The position numbers were made by a program, and so were the translations under genes. Positions 28,150 through 35,871 of a DNA stretch of 64,000 nucleotides are shown here, one piece after another (the first letter of the stretch is position 1; the number at the start of each line of letters is the position of its first letter). This DNA comes from an uncultured Bacteroidales bacterium (GTDB taxonomy: Bacteria > Bacteroidota > Bacteroidia > Bacteroidales > Muribaculaceae). The DNA lies in assembly GCA_949289215.1 (NCBI GenBank), contig CASENC010000018.1, forward strand, positions 1-64,000. Reading direction: 5' to 3'. The notes under the pieces were generated by a model. That model saw nothing but the letters and a program-made list of their open reading frames with translations, had not been told where the DNA came from and made no database searches.

Positions 28150-29373
28150 CTAACGGCGCAATTTGTGGCGCATTACTATTGATGTTGCAGCCGAGGTGAG
28201 AAGGCCGACGGCGGCCACGGCGGCAAATACTACCAGCAGGTCGGCAGCTTGCACTTCAACGGGGTAGGCCTTGACAACAAGCATCTCGGTGGCTCCTTGC
28301 AGTTCTATCAGTCCGAATGTTTGTTGCATCAGGCACAGCATCACGCCTATTACGATGCCGGCCACGGCACCGGTAAGCGAGATGAGCCACCCTTCGGTGA
28401 TGAATATGCGTGTGATTTGCTTGTTGGTGGCACCCATGTTGCGGAATGTGGCTATGCTCTCGCCTTTTTCTATGATTAACAGCGAAAGTGTTCCTATGAC
28501 ATTGAATGTGGCTATCACCATTATAAAGCCGAGCAACAGGAAAGATACCCATTTTTCGATGTTGACCATGCGGAAGGCGTAATCTTGTTGCATCAGGCGG
28601 TTTTTCACTGTGTAATCGCTGCCGAGCATGGCCGATATTTTCCGCATCATGCGGGTTTCGTCGATGCCGGGAACCAATGCTATTTCCACGCCGGTGGCCT
28701 CGGTGCGGTAATTGAACAGGAAGCGTGCAGTCTCGATGGGCACTATTATCATGTCGCGGTCATATTCGTTTTGTTCCACCTGATACACTCCTGCTGCATA
28801 TACCGTGTCGCAGCGGAATGCCCCGGCGGGATTGGAAAGGTTGATGTTTCCCATGCGTTTGGGTGCGAAAAGCCTTATGCCGGCTACAAATCCCGGTCGT
28901 ACCCGCAACTGCAATGCCGCGCCGACGCTGAGCACGGTGTAATGCGCTGCGCCGTCGGTGAGGCGGAATTCGCCGTCGATTATCACATCATCGATGCTTG
29001 ACAGCAGATTGTAATCATAAGGTACCCCCTTTATGAGTACCGGCATTTGGAAGTCGTCGAATACGGCAAGGCCATGGTCGGTTATGGTGGGCAATGCCAT
29101 TTCCACGCCGTCGATTGCGGTTATTGCGGCGGCAATGCTGTCGGCATTGGTTATGGTTTTCCCATGGGCGGCATTAACCACAAGTTGCGGGTCGAGTTTC
29201 GACAATTTGTCGCCGATAAGCCCCGAGAAGCCGTTGAATACCGACAATACGCACACCATGGCGGCAGTGGTCACCATCACGCCGCACACAGCCACAATCG
29301 ATATGATGTTGACTGCACTGTGGGTCTTTTTCGATTTCAGGTAGCGGAGTGCTATTTTCAGGACGAAGTTCAT
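28150..29373 (-). CDS. FtsX/LolE-like ABC transporter permease
   Basis: 407 residues. An N-terminal membrane helix (about 20-45), a large MacB-like periplasmic domain (about 50-260), then three C-terminal helices with the FtsX domain (IATFNVIGTLSLLIIEKGESIATFRNMGATNKQI). It resembles the lipoprotein-releasing LolC/LolE family. The ATPase partner is not adjacent. The start overlaps the rbfA stop by 4 nt (ATGA). It ends 6 nt from the convergent vsr gene. Confidence 0.9.
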   Translation of the reverse strand: MNFVLKIALRYLKSKKTHSAVNIISIVAVCGVMVTTAAMVCVLSVFNGFSGLIGDKLSKLDPQLVVNAAHGKTITNADSIAAAITAIDGVEMALPTITDHGLAVFDDFQMPVLIKGVPYDYNLLSSIDDVIIDGEFRLTDGAAHYTVLSVGAALQLRVRPGFVAGIRLFAPKRMGNINLSNPAGAFRCDTVYAAGVYQVEQNEYDRDMIIVPIETARFLFNYRTEATGVEIALVPGIDETRMMRKISAMLGSDYTVKNRLMQQDYAFRMVNIEKWVSFLLLGFIMVIATFNVIGTLSLLIIEKGESIATFRNMGATNKQITRIFITEGWLISLTGAVAGIVIGVMLCLMQQTFGLIELQGATEMLVVKAYPVEVQAADLLVVFAAVAAVGLLTSAATSIVMRHKLRR

Positions 29374-29765
29374 TCTGCCGCTGTTTCGCTGTCTTCCTTG
29401 TTTTCGGGGTTGCCCGGGTGCTTTTTGCGGTCGTCTTCGAGCAATTGGTCGATGTGCTCGATGTAGTCGAGCGAGTCGTCGAGGTGGAATAGCAATTCGG
29501 GTGTCTTGCGTAACTGGAAGCGCACCTTTTGTGCAAGGTCGTAGCGTACCGTCTTGGCGTTACGGGTGATGTTCTGTAGCAACAGTGCGGCCTGGGCCGA
29601 CGGGAAAATGCTCAGATACACGTGGGCTATGCTCAAGTCGGGTGATATTCTTACGGTGCTCACCGAAACTATAACATTGCCGAGTTTTGCCGTTTGCAGA
29701 CGGAATATTTCGCTCAGTTCTTTTTGTATGAGCCGTGCTATGCGTGATTGTCGAGTCGATTCCAT
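29370..29765 (-). CDS. rbfA: 30S ribosome-binding factor RbfA
   Basis: 131 residues from the ATG at 29765 (MESTRQSRIARLIQKELSEIF); a longer frame to 29819 is not supported by the promoter. KH-type fold with LGNVIVSVSTVRISPDLSIAHVYLSIF and the late RKTPELLFHLDDSLDYIEHIDQLL helix. It helps 16S rRNA 5' end maturation and cold adaptation. It is translationally coupled to the permease gene, a usual arrangement in Bacteroidales. Confidence 0.95.
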   Translation of the reverse strand: MESTRQSRIARLIQKELSEIFRLQTAKLGNVIVSVSTVRISPDLSIAHVYLSIFPSAQAALLLQNITRNAKTVRYDLAQKVRFQLRKTPELLFHLDDSLDYIEHIDQLLEDDRKKHPGNPENKEDSETAAE

Positions 29766-29795
29766 AATATGCGATTTTGTCGTTTTAGTGTTTTG

Positions 29796-29827
29796 CAAAA
29801 TTAGCCATAATAACTTCAATTCCCAAA
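29796..29827 (-). promoter_or_regulatory. promoter of rbfA
   Basis: On the minus strand TTTG (29827-29824), 20 nt, TAATTTTG (29803-29796). It starts about 25 nt before the rbfA ATG. Confidence 0.6.
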
Positions 29828-29907
29828 TTTAGTCCTGTGCCTTAGCGAAGCGCAATCCCATTGTCGCACAAATTTTATATTTAATGTTGCAATAAAAATA
29901 ACGAATT

Positions 29908-30885
29908 ATGAAAAGTAAAAGGACAATTAAAACAAACAAAATGGCAATGATGCTATTGGAATGTATCAAAGAGGGCGACATTATCAAAGAGGGTAGGAAG
30001 AAAAAATCGCTTATGAACTTTATGTGCAACATTATTGTGCAGTTGCGGCAGCTGGGAAAAGACCGCACTTCTGAAACATACACCTCGGCACTGAAAAGTT
30101 TCATGATGTTCCGTAATTGGCGCGACTTGTCGATAGGGCGGTTGACGCCGGTGGTGGTGCAGGAGTATGAGGCTTGGTTGAAGATGAAAGGGATTTCGAT
30201 GAACACAACGTCGTTTTATATGCGCATTCTTCGCGCAGCATACAACAAAGCCGTGGATAACGGACTTGCAAAGCAACTTTATCCGTTCAGGTACGTATAT
30301 ACCGGTATAGGGAAAACCGTCAAGAGGGCGGTGTCGATCGATGACATAAAAAGGATAAAACAGCTTGATTTGTCGGAGCGCAGGGCTCTTGATTATGCAC
30401 GCGATATGTTTTTGTTCTCATTTTACACGCGAGGAATGTCGTTTATCGACATGGCTTATTTGAAGAAAACCGACTTGCACAACGGCGTGCTGTGTTACCG
30501 CCGCCGTAAGACGGGGCAGTTGCTGTATATCCGTTGGGAACGATGTATGCAGCGCATAATCGACAAGTATCCCGATAATGACACGTGTTACTTGCTGCCC
30601 ATAATACGTGCCGAGGGTAACGACCGCTTGCAATATCAGACTGCCATGAGATTTGTGAACAACAAATTGAAGCGGGTGGCCGCATTGGCCGGTATGCACG
30701 GCGACCTGACGATGTACGTCAGTCGCCACAGTTGGGCATCGATAGCCCGTGCCAAGCATATACCCATATCGGTGATAAGTGAAGGAATGGGGCATGACAA
30801 TGAAGTCACCACCCAAATCTACCTTGCCTCGCTCGACGCAGCCACCATCGACCGCGCCAACAGGCTCATTCTGCGAAATCTGTAA
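29908..30885 (+). CDS. tyrosine-type site-specific recombinase
   Basis: 325 residues. A SAM-like N-terminal DNA-binding domain (about 40-130), then a catalytic domain with R175 (SFYTRGMSF), K201, R273 (YVSRHSWAS), H296 (GMGHDNEVTTQ) and nucleophile Y305 (QIYLASL). The first His of the usual HxxR box is replaced by Tyr270, which I think is typical of this Bacteroidetes group of integrases and invertases. It stands alone between rbfA and a helicase gene, with no phage or conjugative genes nearby. The target site is unknown. Confidence 0.92.
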   Translation: MKSKRTIKTNKMAMMLLECIKEGDIIKEGRKKKSLMNFMCNIIVQLRQLGKDRTSETYTSALKSFMMFRNWRDLSIGRLTPVVVQEYEAWLKMKGISMNTTSFYMRILRAAYNKAVDNGLAKQLYPFRYVYTGIGKTVKRAVSIDDIKRIKQLDLSERRALDYARDMFLFSFYTRGMSFIDMAYLKKTDLHNGVLCYRRRKTGQLLYIRWERCMQRIIDKYPDNDTCYLLPIIRAEGNDRLQYQTAMRFVNNKLKRVAALAGMHGDLTMYVSRHSWASIARAKHIPISVISEGMGHDNEVTTQIYLASLDAATIDRANRLILRNL

Positions 30886-30908
30886 CCCCGGTGTACTACA
30901 GATGCTTT

Positions 30909-30971
30909 AAATAGCCGAATGGGGCCAAAATCAGGGGATAAAATTCCGATTATAGCTCCATTCGGCTATTT
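30909..30971. terminator. bidirectional terminator hairpin
   Basis: AAATAGCCGAATGG (30909-30922) and its perfect complement (30958-30971) form a 14-bp stem with a 35-nt loop. It lies between the convergent recombinase and helicase genes. T or A runs border both ends. Confidence 0.65.
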
Positions 30972-31003
30972 TGCCATTGCATATTTTGGTGGTTATTTAA
31001 TGG

Positions 31004-32335
31004 TTATTTGAGCATGGTTATTTTCAGGCGTTTGTTTTTGATTTTCAGCGGGGCTATTTGTTGCAGCACGGCTTGGGCTTTGGTTGCGGTGACGGCTGCT
31101 ATGGCATAGTGGTCGTGAAGGTCGATGCTGCCGATTTCTTCGGCAGTGAGGTCGCTGTTTTTCAGCAAGAAGCCGACTATGTCTCCGCGCGATATTTTTT
31201 CTTTTTTCCCTGCATTGAAATATATCGAGGCCATGTCGGGCTTTAATAGGCCGTTACCCGGCGTTGCCGGTATAAGGTGTTTTTCCTCGTCGATGGCTAT
31301 GAATTCCGGCAATTGTTCTTCGGGACCGGTAATCACATATACTTCGCCCGAGGCATCGATGCGGGCCGTGCGCCCGTTGCGGTGAGTATAAACTTCGGTG
31401 CTCGATGGCAGGTGGTAGTGTATGATGTTTTTTACATCGGCGATGTCAAGGCCGCGTGCGGCCAGGTCGGTAGTGACAAGTATCTTAAAAGTTCCGTTGT
31501 TGAACAGGGCCACGGCCTTTTCACGGTCGATTTGTTCAAGTCCGCCGTGGTATATTTCCACAGGAACGTTATGTTCTGAAAGGAAATCATAGACACGTTC
31601 TGCCGATTCGCGGTAATTGACAAATATCATGGTGCGTCCGTCTGTGATATTGCCAAGCAAGCAAAGCAGTGTTCCCAATTTGTCTTTTTCGGGTGATTGC
31701 ACTTGCCACACTTTCAGCCGCCGGTCAATACGTTTTTTCGTGTCGAGGAAGTTCAGTTCCATCGGTCGGTTTAATCGCAGGAATGTGGGCATCTCCTTTA
31801 TTTCGGTGGCAGAAGTGAGCAGGCGGCGAGAGATGCGAGGCATTTGCCTGATGATTTTCTCCATTTCGTCATGGAACCCGAGTTCGAGCGACTTGTCAAA
31901 TTCGTCAAGCACCAGCAGGCGCACTGTTTCCACGTCGATGTGCTTGCGGTTGATGTGGTCGAGCAGTCGCCCAGGTGTGCTTATCACTATTGCCGGAGTG
32001 GCGGCCAACGAATTTTTTTCATCGATGACGTTATGCCCGCCATAGCAGCAGGTGATTTTCAGCTCTCCGCCGGTCAAGGCTCGTGCCACGCCGTCGATTT
32101 GCTGCACCAGTTCGCGCGATGGTGCGATGATGGCACATTGCACCGTGCCGTTATCGCCCTTGATGGCTTGCAACACAGGCAGCAGGTAGGCTATGGTTTT
32201 GCCGGTTCCGGTGGGTGACAGCAATACCATGTCGCCACCCTCGCGTGAACGGTCGTTTACTGCCTGTTGCATATCATTCAGGTGGTCGATGCCAAGCCGT
32301 TCTTGTAAGCGTGTGAGTATTTCGTTTTCTTTCAT
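31004..32335 (-). CDS. DEAD-box RNA helicase (DbpA-like)
   Basis: 443 residues. Q-motif region, Walker A SPTGTGKT (40-47), motif Ia PSRELVQQ, motif II written as LDEFDKS (DEFD in place of DEAD), motif III SAT, motifs V-VI TTDLAARGLDI and HRNGRTAR. The C-terminal part (about 370-443, KISRGDIVGFLL) matches the DbpA RNA-binding domain that recognises 23S rRNA, so a role in ribosome assembly is likely. It follows a small membrane protein gene by 15 nt. Confidence 0.92.
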   Translation of the reverse strand: MKENEILTRLQERLGIDHLNDMQQAVNDRSREGGDMVLLSPTGTGKTIAYLLPVLQAIKGDNGTVQCAIIAPSRELVQQIDGVARALTGGELKITCCYGGHNVIDEKNSLAATPAIVISTPGRLLDHINRKHIDVETVRLLVLDEFDKSLELGFHDEMEKIIRQMPRISRRLLTSATEIKEMPTFLRLNRPMELNFLDTKKRIDRRLKVWQVQSPEKDKLGTLLCLLGNITDGRTMIFVNYRESAERVYDFLSEHNVPVEIYHGGLEQIDREKAVALFNNGTFKILVTTDLAARGLDIADVKNIIHYHLPSSTEVYTHRNGRTARIDASGEVYVITGPEEQLPEFIAIDEEKHLIPATPGNGLLKPDMASIYFNAGKKEKISRGDIVGFLLKNSDLTAEEIGSIDLHDHYAIAAVTATKAQAVLQQIAPLKIKNKRLKITMLK

Positions 32336-32350
32336 TATGCAATAGTTGTT

Positions 32351-32641
32351 TTATAAAAAACATAGTGCACCAAACGACATCCACAGCAGTGCTATGAGTA
32401 TCACAGCAAGATATGGGCGGTCGCCGATGCAGCGGTAAGAGAGGTATATCGACAGTACTGCATATACGGGGAATGTTATCAGCAACAAGTTAATAATGTT
32501 GCCAGGGTCGTCGAGCGCATCGGACGAGGCTATCAGCCACGGCCACAGCAGCACCGGGATGAATGAAGCCGCCGCCGTGATGCCGAACCAAAACGGCAGG
32601 CGCGGCCGCCGGTGGTTATGTTTTGGGGTTATATCTTCCAT
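32351..32641 (-). CDS. small membrane protein, unknown
   Basis: 96 residues from the ATG at 32641. A charged N-terminus (EDITPKHNHRRPR), then three hydrophobic helices (about 22-42, 54-75, 80-96). I recognise no family. It is first in a unit with the helicase. The promoter at 32649-32680 would start transcription within about 3 nt of this ATG, so the message may be leaderless. Confidence 0.6.
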   Translation of the reverse strand: MEDITPKHNHRRPRLPFWFGITAAASFIPVLLWPWLIASSDALDDPGNIINLLLITFPVYAVLSIYLSYRCIGDRPYLAVILIALLWMSFGALCFL

Positions 32642-32648
32642 AATGAGC

Positions 32649-32680
32649 CAAAGGTACTGATTTATTTGCAAACAGACAAA
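32649..32680 (-). promoter_or_regulatory. promoter of the small membrane protein-helicase unit
   Basis: On the minus strand TTTG (32680-32677), 20 nt, TACCTTTG (32656-32649). The predicted transcription start (about 32643) nearly coincides with the ATG at 32641. Confidence 0.55.
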
Positions 32681-32683
32681 ATG

Positions 32684-32722
32684 AAAGGAGGCGCATACAC
32701 AATGTGTGTGCGTCTCCTCTTT
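32684..32722 (-). terminator. terminator of the LRR gene
   Basis: In the minus reading GGAGACGCACACAC pairs with GTGTATGCGCCTCC (one bulge), followed by TTTCATTTTG. It lies 30 nt after the LRR gene stop and abuts the promoter of the next gene. Confidence 0.6.
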
Positions 32723-32752
32723 AAAGTGATAATAGCTGTCGGGGGTGATGTG

Positions 32753-35131
32753 TTACTTTATGATAACCTTGAATGTGCGGTTGTCGTTACCCGACTTGAT
32801 GTTAACAAGCAATATTCCATTGGCCGGAGCGTCAACCGTTACGTTTCCGCTTGCACCATAAACAGAGTCGAGCAATTGTCCTGTGGTATTGAAAATGCGT
32901 ATGTCGCAATTTTCAAGAGAGCCAAGGCGTATGTCGATGGTGTTGCCGCTGGTGAGTATCATGCAGTTGTCGGCGATGGCATCGTTTATGCCTACGGTCT
33001 GCTTGCCCACGTAATGGATTGTGAATGCTGCATTTTCGTCACCGTTGTCGTTGCGGATTATGCCGGCCGGAATGTTCAGATAATAGTTTTCACCACCGTC
33101 AAGTGCGATTGGAGCAGTGTATCCGTCCATATCGGCTGCAAAAACGGTAAGGATTTGCCCGTTTGCGTTCATCATCCAGCGGTCGTCGGGTTGGATTTCT
33201 TCTCCGGTCTCGGCATCGCCCTTACGCAATACGATATCGGGGTTCGGGTCGATTGACGTGATATTTTGCCCGAAGTCTATTTCTATTGCCCCAAGTTGTT
33301 CCAATTCCGAACCGTCGGCCGGGTCGATGCTTTCATATGTTATGGCAACGGGGGTGTATCCTACGAAGTGCAATACTATTTTTTGGTTTTTGTCACCTGT
33401 TGCATTCTGGAATGTTCCTGCCGGAATAACAAAGGTGTATTCTTCACCGGCTTCAAGTGAGAACGACTGGTTGTAACTATCATAGTCCAGACCCACTATG
33501 CCCACGGTGTTGTCGCCTTCGTCGGTGGCAAGCCAGTTGCTGTCGGGCTCAATGAGGTCGCCTGTCAATTCTGAACCTTTATAAAGACGGGCCTCGGGGT
33601 TTCTTTCTGCTATAGTAACTGCCTCGGGGAAAGTAATCAAGATCTTTTCAAGCGTTTTGAGTTCGGCACCGTCGGCCGGATTGAATGTTGTCGGAACAAA
33701 TATAGCCGGCATATCATCGACAACCTCGCTGAAACCGTCGGTCCAACCCGCACTGCGATAAGCATCGGCAGTGCCTGCCGGCACGTGCAATACGGCATCT
33801 TCACTGATTTGGTAGAACGGATAGTCGTAACTTTCGTAATAGTTGAGTTCAGCCGGGATGGCACCAAGGCAGGTTACATTGGCGAGCTTTTCACTTGCCC
33901 GGAATGCATACATATCTATTATTTCGATTCCCGAAGGAATTGTAACCTTTGTCAGGTTGGGGCATTGAGCCAAGAGGCCCTCGTAAATTATGTTCATGCC
34001 TTCGGGCAATGTGACTTCGGTAAGGCCGCTGCCTGCAAGGGCATAAGTACCCATATATACAAGCGATTCGGGGAAGTTTATTTCGGTAAGGGATACACAG
34101 TTGAGGAATGCGTTATCGTCGAATGCGCGGATACCGTCGGGCAAAGTTACTTTTGTGACAGCTGTCGCGCCATCGAATGCGCCGCCACTGATGCCAAGGC
34201 AACCGTCGGCTACGGTCACTTCGGTCATTGTCGATTTCGGTGGGAATGCATAAAGCAGTGATTTGTCGGCACTGTACAGTATGCCGTCAATGGCTGTTAA
34301 TGCCGTATTGCCGTCGGCAACCGCAAATTCACTTATACCGGTACCGCCAAATACGCCCAAACCGAGACTTTCAACGCAAGCCGGTATGGTGATGGTGCCT
34401 GTGAGCGATGTGCATTGGTCGAACAGGAAGTCGGGCAATTTTTTCAGCTTGGTAACGGCACTCCAATCAACCGTGGAGAGGGATTCGCATTGACGGAATA
34501 TACCTTCACCCATCACACGAATATTGGCATTGAACGTGACTTTTGTCAATTGAGCATATTGGAATAAATTGTTGCCCAGGCTGTCGCACGCTTCGGGGAA
34601 AGTAAATTCGGTGAGTCCGGCTTTATAGAAACAGCCACTGCCTATCGATTTTATGCCGTCGGGGAGTGATAAGGTTTTCATTGATTTGTTCATGTAGAAG
34701 CAACTTCCCGGTATTTCGGTGACACCATCGGGGATGGTTATCGAAGGAATACTCTCCATATATGCAAACGCATAGTCTCCCAGTTTTGTAAGGTTTTCGG
34801 ATATTTGCATTTCGGTAACGGCCTCGGCACCATACATTCCGCAATAATCGATCTCGGTAATTGTGTTTGGCATGACCACTTTGGTGGTGACATCGTTATA
34901 ATTGAAGCTGTGATCCATGATACTTGTCACCGTGTAGGTTTTGCCTTCATAAGTCACTGTTTCGGGGATAATCACTTCGGGCAGATCGCAAGCATCGCTC
35001 AGCCCTACGGTGTTTTCACCTGTAACCGTGTATTCAAGTTCATTGTATATGAATGTCTGGGTTTCGGATGTTTGGGCTTGTGCATAGTTGAATAACCCTA
35101 AAGCACCCATAAGAAGTAAAATTTTTTTCAT
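32753..35131 (-). CDS. secreted leucine-rich-repeat protein with type IX sorting tail
   Basis: 792 residues. Signal peptide (MKKILLLMGALGLFNYAQAQ), then BspA-like LRR_5 repeats (about 60-440) with units such as SITIPDGVTEIPGSCFYMN and KVTLPDGIRAFDDNAF. Two similar Ig-like domains follow (about 455-590 and 595-710), each starting FNPADGAELKTLEKI or IDPADGSELEQLGAI. The last 70 residues (IRIFNTTGQLLDSVYG, then NGILLVNIKSGN and FKVIIK) form a type IX secretion C-terminal sorting domain. It is probably displayed on the surface and binds host or polymer ligands. A -7 element TATATTTG is at 35173-35166. Confidence 0.88.
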   Translation of the reverse strand: MKKILLLMGALGLFNYAQAQTSETQTFIYNELEYTVTGENTVGLSDACDLPEVIIPETVTYEGKTYTVTSIMDHSFNYNDVTTKVVMPNTITEIDYCGMYGAEAVTEMQISENLTKLGDYAFAYMESIPSITIPDGVTEIPGSCFYMNKSMKTLSLPDGIKSIGSGCFYKAGLTEFTFPEACDSLGNNLFQYAQLTKVTFNANIRVMGEGIFRQCESLSTVDWSAVTKLKKLPDFLFDQCTSLTGTITIPACVESLGLGVFGGTGISEFAVADGNTALTAIDGILYSADKSLLYAFPPKSTMTEVTVADGCLGISGGAFDGATAVTKVTLPDGIRAFDDNAFLNCVSLTEINFPESLVYMGTYALAGSGLTEVTLPEGMNIIYEGLLAQCPNLTKVTIPSGIEIIDMYAFRASEKLANVTCLGAIPAELNYYESYDYPFYQISEDAVLHVPAGTADAYRSAGWTDGFSEVVDDMPAIFVPTTFNPADGAELKTLEKILITFPEAVTIAERNPEARLYKGSELTGDLIEPDSNWLATDEGDNTVGIVGLDYDSYNQSFSLEAGEEYTFVIPAGTFQNATGDKNQKIVLHFVGYTPVAITYESIDPADGSELEQLGAIEIDFGQNITSIDPNPDIVLRKGDAETGEEIQPDDRWMMNANGQILTVFAADMDGYTAPIALDGGENYYLNIPAGIIRNDNGDENAAFTIHYVGKQTVGINDAIADNCMILTSGNTIDIRLGSLENCDIRIFNTTGQLLDSVYGASGNVTVDAPANGILLVNIKSGNDNRTFKVIIK

Positions 35132-35292
35132 GAGATATGTTTTTTAGTTATTAGTTGTATGGTGGCAAATATACAATAAAATTATAGAAATAAAATAAAT
35201 AAGTTGCATTTTGTGTATTTTTCGTTTGAGTTATTCTGTTTTTATTCATTAAATACGGAAAATCGCCATAATTAAAATTGCGAGGAGATTGT

Positions 35293-35322
35293 TTTGCTTT
35301 CATGGAAATTGATGTATATTTG
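35293..35322 (+). promoter_or_regulatory. promoter of the small membrane protein with structured leader
   Basis: TTTG (35293-35296), 18 nt, TATATTTG (35315-35322). The start is expected near 35329. Confidence 0.65.
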
Positions 35323-35328
35323 CAGCGG

Positions 35329-35491
35329 AAAAGATTGTTTGGAGTGCCTTGATAATTGGCACGAAAATTGAAATAGTACAAGGGAAAGACAGTTTTTAGG
35401 TTTATAAATGTGTTCCCTCGGAGGAGGAACAGAGAATTGAAAAAATGCCTGCCATGTGCAGGATGGTAGTAACTTAATTTTTTATGAGGTT
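35329..35491 (+). promoter_or_regulatory. structured 5' leader of about 160 nt
   Basis: Three small hairpins can form: GTGCC/GGCAC (about 35346-35363), GTTCC/GGAAC (about 35412-35431) and CCTGC/GCAGG (about 35446-35461). Two very short frames lie in it: MCSLGGGTEN (from the ATG near 35408) and MPAMCRMVVT (from the ATG near 35446). A cis-acting regulatory leader is likely, but I recognise no riboswitch class. Confidence 0.45.
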
Positions 35492-35722
35492 ATGAAAAAG
35501 ATTGTGAAAGATGTTTTAGGTTTTGTGTCGTTAGTGCTTGTGTTGCCGTTTATAATCCCATCCGGACTGATGGTATTGGCAGGTCTCTACATTGCACAAT
35601 TGCTGGTAAAGATTGCCGGTACCGGTGGCGAAAGCGACAAATCGGCTGAAGGGCAACGGCTTGAAAACGACAAATGGAGTGGTGTGAGTGCTCCGCTTAG
35701 TTGGAATTGCTTAAATGCTTGA
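35492..35722 (+). CDS. small single-helix membrane protein, unknown
   Basis: 76 residues from the ATG at 35492. One long hydrophobic segment (about 10-39, FVSLVLVLPFIIPSGLMVLAG) follows a Lys-rich start (MKKIVKD); the tail is polar (GESDKSAEGQRLENDK). A frame starting upstream at 35456 would add 12 residues but reads through the leader hairpin. It has its own promoter, leader and terminator, so expression is probably real. No family recognised. Confidence 0.6.
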   Translation: MKKIVKDVLGFVSLVLVLPFIIPSGLMVLAGLYIAQLLVKIAGTGGESDKSAEGQRLENDKWSGVSAPLSWNCLNA

Positions 35723-35744
35723 AAGGAGTAGAATTTTATTGATG

Positions 35745-35781
35745 CTTGCAGCAAGAATTTGGTGCAAGTTTTTTTATTTTT
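35745..35781 (+). terminator. intrinsic terminator of the small membrane protein gene
   Basis: CTTGCA (35745-35750) pairs with TGCAAG (35763-35768), followed by TTTTTTTATTTTT. Confidence 0.65.
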
Positions 35782-35813
35782 AGGATATAGGAAGCCGATT
35801 ATATATGACAAAT

Positions 35814-35848
35814 AAGGCTGATTGGTAAGGACTTGACCAATCAGCCTT
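35814..35848. terminator. hairpin ending the acyl-CoA synthetase gene
   Basis: AAGGCTGATTGGT (35814-35826) and its perfect complement ACCAATCAGCCTT (35836-35848) form a 13-bp stem with a 9-nt loop. It lies just beyond the synthetase stop at 35872 and is followed by T-rich sequence on the plus side, so it may work for both strands. Confidence 0.65.
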
Positions 35849-35871
35849 GTTCGTTTTTATTGAGTACGGGG

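Noticed and set aside
30909..30971. Perfect 14-bp inverted repeat beside the recombinase, as an inversion site
   Set aside because: The 35-nt interval is too short for a useful inversion, it holds no promoter, and its place between convergent genes fits a terminator.
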